A stretch of 64,000 nucleotides of DNA from Hyphomicrobiales bacterium (lineage in GTDB: Bacteria > Pseudomonadota > Alphaproteobacteria > Rhizobiales > Rhizobiaceae): the NCBI GenBank assembly GCA_900472675.1, contig UCJA01000026.1:33101-97100 (forward strand), given 5' to 3'. The notes under the pieces were generated by a model, which made no database searches, had not been told where the DNA came from, and was given only the letters and a program-made list of their open reading frames with translations. The position numbers and the translations under genes are program-made. Below, in pieces: positions 17,738-25,731 of this stretch. Each line of letters opens with the position of its first letter. Within the stretch, counting starts at the first letter, position 1.

Positions 17738-17936
17738 GGCGGCAGAGGGCTACTACAAAATCGTCAGCGAGATTTTATCCGGCCTTGGCTATGCGTATCT
17801 GCGCAATGCCAAGGGTTCGCATGAGAAGTGGTATTCCCCGACTGCAAACAAGATGCTGTTGGTTCCGCGCAACCTGCAAAGCCGCCATACGGCCAACGCC
17901 ATTCTGAAAGACGCCGGTCATAAGGGCAAGGTCTAG
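17724..17936 (+). CDS. HicA-family mRNA interferase toxin
   Basis: A 70-residue double-stranded-RNA-binding-fold protein of the HicA type. The catalytic histidine is His33 in GSHEKWYSP, followed by the strand and helix MLLVPRNLQSRHTANAILKDAG (in part) that end the family. HicA toxins cleave mRNA and tmRNA independently of the ribosome. Translation begins at GTG 17724, inside the end of the antitoxin gene, as expected for coupling. Its stop codon lies in the left arm of a 13-bp perfect inverted repeat. Confidence 0.85.
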   Translation: MQQPEAAEGYYKIVSEILSGLGYAYLRNAKGSHEKWYSPTANKMLLVPRNLQSRHTANAILKDAGHKGKV

Positions 17937-17964
17937 CTGCGGCCGGACCGACCGCAGCTAGACC
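17930..17964. terminator. 13-bp perfect hairpin between hicA and mctP
   Basis: GGTCTAGCTGCGG (17930-17942) is the exact reverse complement of 17952-17964, with a nine-base loop. The left arm contains the hicA stop codon. The hairpin lies between convergent genes and probably ends transcription from both sides, although a strong U-tract is missing (CTTTC to the right). Confidence 0.6.
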
Positions 17965-17970
17965 CTTTCA

Positions 17971-19446
17971 TCAGGCTCGCGCCATCTGCCCCCTGGGCAG
18001 AACAGCGTTCAAAACCACCGACACGACGATGTTGGCGCAGAGCGCCAGAAGGCCGATGTAGACGGTGAAGGGCGCACCGCCGAGGCTGATTGCCTGCAGC
18101 GGCTTCAGGCCGTTCATCCACACCATCCATGAGCCGCCGAAGAAGCCGACGAACCAGCCGACGATGAGAGCCGGCGCCCGGAACCAGTTGGTGTAGAGAC
18201 CGAAGACCAGCGCCGGCAGGGTCTGCAGGATCCAGACACCGCCGAGCAGTTGCAGGTCCAGCGCGAACTGGGTCGGCAGGAAGAAGATTACCAGCAGGGC
18301 GCCGATCTTGACCACCAGCGAGGTGAGCTTGGCAACCTTCGCCTCGCCCGCCGGCTCGATGGCGGGGTTGACGTAGGCCTTCCAGAAATTGCGGGTGAAG
18401 AGGTTCGCGGCGCCGATGCTCATGACCGCCGCCGGCACCAGCGCGCCGATGGCAATCGCCGCGAAGCCGAAACCTGCAAACCAGCTGGGGAAGATCTTCT
18501 GGAACAGGGCCGGCACCACGTCATTAGCGCTTTCGATCTGAAGGTTGGCCGCATGACCCATGTAGCCCAGCAGGGCCAGCAGGCCGAGAAGAAGCGTATA
18601 GGCCGGCAGGAGCACGGCGTTCTTGCGGATGGTGTTGCCGCTGTTGGAGGCGAAGATGCCCGTCAGCGTGTGCGGATACATGAAGGCCGCCAGTGCCGAG
18701 CCAAGCGCCAGCGTCGCATAGGCCACATACTGGTTGCCGCCCAGCAGGAGATTGCCCGAGCCCTTGGCCGCGAAGGCCGCTTCCGCGGCGTTGAAGACAT
18801 TGGCATAGCCGCCCAGCTGGGAGGGAATGATCGCCACAGCCGCGATCACCACGATATAGATCATGATGTCCTTGACGAAGGCGATCAGAGCCGGCGCCCG
18901 AAGGCCCGCGGAATAGGTGTAGAGCGCCAGGATGATGAAGGCGATGGCGAGCGGCAGTTCGCCGACCATGCCGAGCGCCTTCAACACCGCGGCCATGCCG
19001 ACCAGCTGCAGGGCGATATAAGGCATGGTGGCAATGACGCCGGTGGCAGCGACCGCCAGTTCCAGTCCGCGCGATCCATACTGGCCGTGGACGACGTCGC
19101 CGGCCGTAACATAGCCGAAATCCTTGGCGCGTTTCCACAGAACCGGCATGACCATGAAGACGAAGGGATAGACGACGATCGTATAGGGCAAGGCAAAGAA
19201 GCCGTAGGCGCCGACGGTGTAGACCAGCGCCGGCACGGCGATGACCGTATAGGCCGTGTAGAAATCGCCACCTACCAGGAACCAGGTGATCCAGGTGCCG
19301 AAGTTGCGCCCGCCGAGGCCCCATTCGTCGATATGGGCAAGTGTCTTGGGCGCACGCCAGCGGGAGGCGACAAAGCCCATCACCGTGACCAGGATGAAGA
19401 AGAAGATGAAGACGCCGAGTGCGACCGGATCAATCTCAGTCGTCAT
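17971..19446 (-). CDS. mctP: Sodium:solute symporter family monocarboxylate permease, MctP-like
   Basis: A 491-residue inner-membrane protein of the SSS family with about 13 transmembrane segments. The recognisable SSS core includes GGRNFGTWITWFLVGGDFYTAYT near the N-terminus (in part) and YPHTLTGIFASNSGNTIRKNA. Length, gene partner and sequence style match MctP of Rhizobium, a permease for lactate, pyruvate, acetate and some amino acids; substrate is inferred from that. It overlaps the small DUF3311 gene by 11 bases. The two-component regulator MctRS, adjacent in some rhizobia, is not present here. Confidence 0.82.
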   Translation of the reverse strand: MTTEIDPVALGVFIFFFILVTVMGFVASRWRAPKTLAHIDEWGLGGRNFGTWITWFLVGGDFYTAYTVIAVPALVYTVGAYGFFALPYTIVVYPFVFMVMPVLWKRAKDFGYVTAGDVVHGQYGSRGLELAVAATGVIATMPYIALQLVGMAAVLKALGMVGELPLAIAFIILALYTYSAGLRAPALIAFVKDIMIYIVVIAAVAIIPSQLGGYANVFNAAEAAFAAKGSGNLLLGGNQYVAYATLALGSALAAFMYPHTLTGIFASNSGNTIRKNAVLLPAYTLLLGLLALLGYMGHAANLQIESANDVVPALFQKIFPSWFAGFGFAAIAIGALVPAAVMSIGAANLFTRNFWKAYVNPAIEPAGEAKVAKLTSLVVKIGALLVIFFLPTQFALDLQLLGGVWILQTLPALVFGLYTNWFRAPALIVGWFVGFFGGSWMVWMNGLKPLQAISLGGAPFTVYIGLLALCANIVVSVVLNAVLPRGQMARA

Positions 19447-19633
19447 GACGCATGCTCCTGTAGGCGACCCAGGTCAGGAGGGCGGTGATCGGCACCCAGC
19501 CCAGCTGGTACCAGTAGAAGAAGGGGAAGCCGAGGATAACCGGATCATGCCGGTTGTAGAAAGGAACCCATAACAGGCCGATATAGGGGATGACGAGCAG
19601 CCAGCAGGCCGCTGTTCCAAAACGATTGTTCAT
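19436..19633 (-). CDS. DUF3311 small membrane protein, symporter partner
   Basis: A 65-residue protein with two predicted membrane helices (AACWLLVIPYIGLLWVPFY and a second around FYWYQLGWVPITALLTWVAY). DUF3311 proteins are typically encoded immediately upstream of SSS permeases and are thought to be small accessory subunits, as with YhdT-type partners. ATG 19633 has AGAGGCG about ten bases upstream; a longer reading from 19672 would enter the upstream inverted repeat and is less likely. Confidence 0.82.
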   Translation of the reverse strand: MNNRFGTAACWLLVIPYIGLLWVPFYNRHDPVILGFPFFYWYQLGWVPITALLTWVAYRSMRHDD

Positions 19634-19650
19634 GACGAACACGCCTCTGA

Positions 19651-19681
19651 TGATGAAACCGCGAATATGCATACTTCATCA
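19651..19681. promoter_or_regulatory. Inverted repeat upstream of DUF3311/mctP
   Basis: TGATGAA at 19651-19657 pairs perfectly with TTCATCA at 19675-19681 across 17 bases. It lies directly before the ribosome site of the DUF3311 gene and could be an operator or an RNA hairpin in the leader. Seven-base arms are weak evidence on their own. Confidence 0.35.
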
Positions 19682-19737
19682 TAGACACTGAAACCGACGC
19701 TGCTTCGAGGCAAGCCCGTTTCTTGTTTTCGCCGCAA

Positions 19738-20724
19738 TCAGTCGTGGAAAGAGATTGTCCGGTCGAGCGGACCCAGCGGCGTGACGCCCGAGAGCAGCGC
19801 CCTTGCCTCCGCCTCGTCGAGCTTCATCTGCTCAATCAAAGGCTCCAGCCCGTGGAACTTCAGCTCCTCTCGCAGGTAGCCGAAGAAGGAGACCGCGCAG
19901 GTTTCGCCGTAGAGGCTTTCCGAAAAATCGAACAGGAAGGTTTCCAGCAGCGGCGCGCCGTTTTCGGTCACGGTCGGGCGGCGGCCATAGCTTGCCACGC
20001 CATCGTGAATGCTGCCGTCGGGCCTGCGGAAACGCACGGCATAGATGCCGGCCTTCAGCTCCGTTTCCGGCGGAAGCTGCATATTGGCTGTCGGATAGCC
20101 CAGTTGCCGACCGAGCTTCTCACCGCCGATCACCTCCGCCTCTACCGTGAACCGGTAGCCGAGCAGGCCGGCCGCCTCGGCGACATGGCCGTCGGCCAAA
20201 AGTGCGCGGATGCGGCTCGAGGAGATGACGTCGGCGTTCTCGTCGCGAAAGGCATCCATCAACGAGACGGTGAAGCCATATCGGGGGCCGGATTCCATGA
20301 GGAAGGCGGGGCCGCCTTCCCTGCCCTTGCCGAAGTGGAAATCGAAGCCGGTGACGACGGCTGTCGCGCCCAGCCAGTCGACCAAAATGGTGCGGACGAA
20401 TTCCTCGGCAGAGCGGCCGGCAAAATCGGCGTCGAAAGGATATTCGATGACGCAGCGGAAGCCCATGGCTTCCAGCAGCCTTGCCTTCAGCGGCGCGGGC
20501 GTCAGCCGGAAGACCGGCTGGTCGGGACGGAAGACGCTGCGCGGATGCGGCTCGAAGGTCAGGACCAGGGCCGGCACGCCGCGCTCCTGCGCAAGCGCCA
20601 GCGCCCGTTCCAGCACGCTGCGATGACCACGATGGACGCCATCGAAGTTGCCGATCGCCACGACGCCGCCCTTCAGCGCTTCGGGCAGCGGCTCCTTCTT
20701 CTCATTGCGGTGGAAAACCGTCAT
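19738..20724 (-). CDS. ribF: Bifunctional riboflavin kinase/FMN adenylyltransferase
   Basis: A 328-residue enzyme that phosphorylates riboflavin to FMN and adenylylates FMN to FAD. The N-terminal nucleotidyltransferase domain has the GNFDGVHRGH signature (residues 25-34) and the ISSSRIRALL block; the C-terminal kinase domain shows GRQLGYPTANM and the FLFDFSESLYGE block. ATG 20724 gives the usual short N-terminus. No FMN riboswitch was seen upstream, where only 41 bases separate it from the HAD gene on the same strand, so the two are probably co-transcribed. Confidence 0.95.
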   Translation of the reverse strand: MTVFHRNEKKEPLPEALKGGVVAIGNFDGVHRGHRSVLERALALAQERGVPALVLTFEPHPRSVFRPDQPVFRLTPAPLKARLLEAMGFRCVIEYPFDADFAGRSAEEFVRTILVDWLGATAVVTGFDFHFGKGREGGPAFLMESGPRYGFTVSLMDAFRDENADVISSSRIRALLADGHVAEAAGLLGYRFTVEAEVIGGEKLGRQLGYPTANMQLPPETELKAGIYAVRFRRPDGSIHDGVASYGRRPTVTENGAPLLETFLFDFSESLYGETCAVSFFGYLREELKFHGLEPLIEQMKLDEAEARALLSGVTPLGPLDRTISFHD

Positions 20725-20765
20725 CCAGATGACTTCCAACTCGGCCTGGTTATCAGGCGCGTGAA

Positions 20766-21614
20766 CTAGGCGAGGCGTGGCATCCAGTACTTGGGCGCTG
20801 CCTGCTCCGCGCGCAGCCATTCCTTGAGGATAGCCTCGTCGGTTTCGCCGTTCACCGTGTATTCGCGCACGTGGATACCGGAGCTGATGTAGAGCAGGTC
20901 GAGGCCTTGCGACAGGGCACCGCGCACATCTGTCGGCATGCCGTCGCCGATCGCCAGAACCTTGTCGCGCGCAAAATCGCCGCGCACCTCGCGGGCCGCC
21001 TCGAGTGCTGCGTCATAGATCGCCTTGTGCGGCTTGCCGGCGACGCGGGTCTTGCCGCCGAGCTGTTCGTAATAGGCGGCAACCGCGCCGGCGCAGGGCA
21101 CGATCTTTTCGCCGCGCTCGACCACGAGATCCGGGTTGGCGCAGATGAAGGGGACGTCACGCTTTACGAAGGCCGTCAGCATGTCCTTGTAGTCTTCCGG
21201 CACTTCCTTCTCGTCATCGAAGAAGCCGGTGCAGACCACGCAATCGGCCTGATCGGCAGCGACGACTTCGACGCCCAGACCTTCGAAGAGCGGCAGGTCG
21301 CGATCGGCGCCGATCAGGAAGACCTTGCGCGGACCTTCGGCAATCAGCTTGCGGGTGACGTCGCCGGAGGTGACGACACGGTCATAGGTATCATCGGCGA
21401 CGCCGAGGGCCTTGAGCTGCTCGATGACGCCGGGGGCCGGACGCGGGGAATTGGTGATGAGGACCACGGTGGCACCGGCCTTGCGGGCGGCGGCGAGCGC
21501 CTGGCAGGAATGCTGGAAGGCTTCGACGCCATTGTGGACCACGCCCCAGACATCCGACAACACGACGTCATAGCCGCCGATAACCTCGCCCAAATCCCCG
21601 ATACGCTGTGCCAT
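20766..21614 (-). CDS. HAD-superfamily hydrolase, TIGR01459 type (NagD-like)
   Basis: A 282-residue HAD protein of the class IIA (NagD-like) kind. The N-terminal motif is LSDVWGVVHNG (Asp21, with Trp in place of the second Asp), the motif II region is LITNSPRP, and the late metal motif is AIGDGMPTDVRGA. These features match the TIGR01459 group widespread in Rhizobiales. The substrate is unknown; sugar phosphates or nucleotides are guesses from the fold. ATG 21614 is supported by the family start MAQRI. It lies upstream of ribF in the same direction. Confidence 0.85.
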   Translation of the reverse strand: MAQRIGDLGEVIGGYDVVLSDVWGVVHNGVEAFQHSCQALAAARKAGATVVLITNSPRPAPGVIEQLKALGVADDTYDRVVTSGDVTRKLIAEGPRKVFLIGADRDLPLFEGLGVEVVAADQADCVVCTGFFDDEKEVPEDYKDMLTAFVKRDVPFICANPDLVVERGEKIVPCAGAVAAYYEQLGGKTRVAGKPHKAIYDAALEAAREVRGDFARDKVLAIGDGMPTDVRGALSQGLDLLYISSGIHVREYTVNGETDEAILKEWLRAEQAAPKYWMPRLA

Positions 21615-21714
21615 GTTCTCTCGTCCGCTCGATTGCTCTGTGGGCGCTGATGTCGCAAAGCTCGGCTTGCATGGCAAGACTAATCGCGCCCGCGGCCTGA
21701 TTTTCCGAGGTCGC

Positions 21715-23076
21715 TTAGCCCTGATGCAGGAGCTGCAGCGCAAGGCCGGCGACTGCGCAGACGGTAAGAACCGAGAGCATTCCCCACCTGAACCAGAACA
21801 GCAGAAGCGCCGACAGGAGGAAGAGGGCAAGGGCTGCGGGATCAAGACTTGACCAGACCGGCAGCAGCAGGCTGAAGCCCAGCGCCGGCATAAGATCGAC
21901 GTCCGCCACCTTACGGAAGAGGACATGCAGGCCAAACCAGAGCGCCAGGTTGAGGATGACCCCGACCACGGCTGCGGTGATGGCCGAAAGCGCGCCGGAG
22001 AATGCCGTGTTACCGCGCAGCCTCTCGATGTAAGGGGCGCCGGCAAAGATCCAGATGAAGCTCGGCACGAAGGTTGCCCAGGCAACCAGCACGGCGCCCA
22101 GAATGCCGCCGGTCAGCGCACCGAGGCCCGCCCCTTCGCGGAAGCCGACCAGAAAGCCGACAAAGGAGAGGACAAGGACCAGCGGGCCGGGCGTGGTTTC
22201 AGCGAGCGCCAGTCCATCCAGCATCTCGCCCGGGCGCAACCATCCGTACTGATCGACCGCCACCTGGGCCACATAGGCCAGAACCGCATAAGCGCCGCCG
22301 AAGGTCACCAGAGCCATCTTCGAGAAGAACAGGAAGAGATCGGACAGGGCCTGGGGTCCGGAGAACAGCCAAAGCGCGAGCAGCGGCAGCTGCCAGACGC
22401 CGATCCAGAACAGCAGGGTAGCAAGGGATTTCAGCGCAGGCAGCCGGGGGATAAGGTCCGGCGCGTCGAGGGCGGGCTGCAGCCCCCTGCCCTGCCGCCG
22501 GCCGACGAGGAAGCCTGAAATGGCGGCGGCGACGACTACCAGCGGAAAGGGAATGCCGAGGAGGAAGAGTGCCACGAAGGCGAGCGCCGCAATGCCACCG
22601 AGGAATGGCGTCTTCAACGTCTTGCGGCCGAGGCGAACCACCGCTTCCGCGACGATGGCAAGGATGGCCGCCTTGAGGCCGAAGAAGAGGCCCGCCAGCC
22701 ATTCCGTCTGGTGGAAGAAAGAATAGGCGCTCGCCAGTGCCAGCATGACGGCGAGGCCTGGAATGACGAAGAGGAGACCGGCGATGGCGCCGCCGCGGGT
22801 ACCGCCCAGCAGCCAGCCGATGTAGGTGGCGAGCTGCTGCGCCTCGGGTCCGGGCAGAAGCATGCAGTAATTCAGCGCATGCAGGAAGCGCTCCTCCGAG
22901 ATCCATCGTTTCTCGTCGACAAGGGTCCGGTGCATGAGGGCGATCTGGCCGGCCGGGCCGCCGAAGCTCAGCACGCCGATGCGGCCAAACACGGATGTCA
23001 GTTCCGCAAGCGACGGCTTGTCCGCGTCCACGTCCCTCACCGCCCGATCCATTCTCGCCTCATGCTGCTGCGCCAC
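21715..23076 (-). CDS. chrA: Chromate efflux transporter ChrA
   Basis: A 453-residue inner-membrane protein with two homologous CHR halves, the long bidomain form. Each half shows the family patterns: FGRIGVLSFGGPAGQIALMH and LLPGPEAQQLATYIGWLLGG in the first, and FSKMALVTFGGAYAVLAYV and LAETTPGPLVLVLSFVGF in the second. ChrA exports chromate, using the proton-motive force. No chrB or chrF regulator is nearby. A start eight codons later (23052) is also possible. Confidence 0.93.
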   Translation of the reverse strand: MAQQHEARMDRAVRDVDADKPSLAELTSVFGRIGVLSFGGPAGQIALMHRTLVDEKRWISEERFLHALNYCMLLPGPEAQQLATYIGWLLGGTRGGAIAGLLFVIPGLAVMLALASAYSFFHQTEWLAGLFFGLKAAILAIVAEAVVRLGRKTLKTPFLGGIAALAFVALFLLGIPFPLVVVAAAISGFLVGRRQGRGLQPALDAPDLIPRLPALKSLATLLFWIGVWQLPLLALWLFSGPQALSDLFLFFSKMALVTFGGAYAVLAYVAQVAVDQYGWLRPGEMLDGLALAETTPGPLVLVLSFVGFLVGFREGAGLGALTGGILGAVLVAWATFVPSFIWIFAGAPYIERLRGNTAFSGALSAITAAVVGVILNLALWFGLHVLFRKVADVDLMPALGFSLLLPVWSSLDPAALALFLLSALLLFWFRWGMLSVLTVCAVAGLALQLLHQG

Positions 23077-23304
23077 TCATCGACCGGGTTGCCTTTCCGG
23101 CGTTGCCGGAACGGCCACGGCCACGAATGCCATCGTTCCATCATGTTCGCATGCTAAGCCATACAGGAATGAGACGAAGACCGAGCCGGGATGCCCGGCT
23201 GCAGCCGCTTTGGCATATGGCATGTCCGACCGGGAAACGTGGACCGCAACGTTTACCAAACCGCCCATTCCGGGCCTTTTTGGCCTCATTTTTTCGGTCT
23301 CGTT

Positions 23305-23333
23305 CTTGACTCTCAACCGCTCCACGCTTATCT
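23305..23333 (+). promoter_or_regulatory. groESL promoter, RpoH-type and housekeeping-like
   Basis: CTTGAC at 23305-23310 and CTTATCT at 23327-23333 resemble the alphaproteobacterial RpoH consensus (CTTG and CYTAT elements) and also overlap a TTGAC-type -35. The CIRCE operator begins eight bases downstream, so both heat-shock sigma control and HrcA repression are likely. Confidence 0.65.
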
Positions 23334-23341
23334 CGCGGCTG

Positions 23342-23368
23342 TTAGCACTCCCCACAGGTGACTGCTAA
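23342..23368 (+). promoter_or_regulatory. CIRCE operator (HrcA-binding site)
   Basis: TTAGCACTC at 23342-23350, nine bases, then GACTGCTAA at 23360-23368. This matches the CIRCE consensus TTAGCACTC-N9-GAGTGCTAA with one changed base in the right arm. It is placed at the expected start of transcription, about 50 bases before groES, so HrcA should repress groESL when chaperone capacity is sufficient. Confidence 0.93.
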
Positions 23369-23420
23369 CTGAGATACGGGTCTCTGATCCGTCCATGTCA
23401 TTTGATCGAGGGATTAGACA

Positions 23421-23717
23421 ATGGCAAGCACCAATTTCCGCCCCCTTCACGACCGCGTCGTCGTTCGTCGCGTCGAGTCTGAAGCCAAGACCAAGGGTGG
23501 CATCATCATTCCCGATACCGCCAAGGAAAAGCCGCAGGAAGGCGAAATCGTCGCCGTCGGCACCGGCACCCGTGACGACAAGGGCACTGTTACGCCCCTC
23601 GACGTCAAGGCTGGCGATCGCGTCCTGTTCGGCAAGTGGTCGGGCACTGAAGTCAAGCTCGACGGCGAAGACCTTCTGATCATGAAGGAATCCGACATCA
23701 TGGGCATTATCGGCTGA
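23421..23717 (+). CDS. groES: Co-chaperonin GroES
   Basis: A 98-residue heptameric lid of the GroEL chamber. The sequence begins MASTNFRPLHDRVVVRR and includes the mobile loop region EAKTKGGIIIPDTAKEKP (in part), which contacts GroEL, and the family end ESDIMGIIG. GAGGGA seven bases before ATG 23421 is the ribosome site. It lies 58 bases before groEL under CIRCE and the heat-shock promoter. Confidence 0.98.
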   Translation: MASTNFRPLHDRVVVRRVESEAKTKGGIIIPDTAKEKPQEGEIVAVGTGTRDDKGTVTPLDVKAGDRVLFGKWSGTEVKLDGEDLLIMKESDIMGIIG

Positions 23718-23775
23718 TATTTCGGCCTTTTGCCCGATCGCATATCGCTGACACCTCTTTTCAGGAGCTATCAAA

Positions 23776-25419
<1,644 letters not shown>

Positions 25420-25424
25420 TCAGG

Positions 25425-25463
25425 CCATAAGGTCTGCACATCTGAGCCATCGGTTCAGTGTTT
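25425..25463 (+). repeat. 39-bp imperfect direct repeat, copy 1 (after groEL)
   Basis: This segment starts six bases after the groEL stop and recurs at 25508-25546 with 34 of 39 positions identical by eye. The two copies flank the groEL terminator. Shared text includes CCATAA, GTCTGCA, ATCTG, GCCAT and GGTTCA. No function is known. Confidence 0.8.
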
Positions 25464-25467
25464 CGGA

Positions 25468-25495
25468 AAGGGCGGTCTTCGGGCCGCCCTTTTTG
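25468..25495 (+). terminator. Intrinsic terminator of groESL
   Basis: GGGCGG at 25470-25475 pairs with CCGCCC at 25484-25489, flanked by A and T runs (AAA before, TTTTT after), with a TCTTCGGG-type loop. A near-identical hairpin ends the chemoreceptor gene at 27701. Confidence 0.9.
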
Positions 25496-25507
25496 TTTAT
25501 CGTCGCT

Positions 25508-25546
25508 CCATAACGTCTGCAAATCTGGGCCATTGGTTCACTGTTT
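25508..25546 (+). repeat. 39-bp imperfect direct repeat, copy 2
   Basis: Second copy of the 25425-25463 sequence, displaced by 83 bases and lying just beyond the groEL terminator. The remaining bases to the chemoreceptor start (25547-25731) are AT-rich and contain TATAAT at 25580-25585 as a possible -10 element. Confidence 0.8.
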
Positions 25547-25731
25547 AAAGGCGTTTTAGTCCACCAGCGCTTTCCGTTATATAATCATATTAAGTAAGAC
25601 CGCCCTGTTGCTTGCTGGATGTCAGGCAATACTAATTTTCAATCACACAAACTGACAGATCGCGCGGTGACGCTCTCATAATCAACACAGCATTAACTGC
25701 GTTTATACATCCTCCAACGCGCAGGTCTGTG

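Noticed and set aside
23077..23304. Possible small gene between chrA and groES
   Set aside because: Several short frames exist but none has a start signal or recognisable product; the region is best read as promoter DNA.
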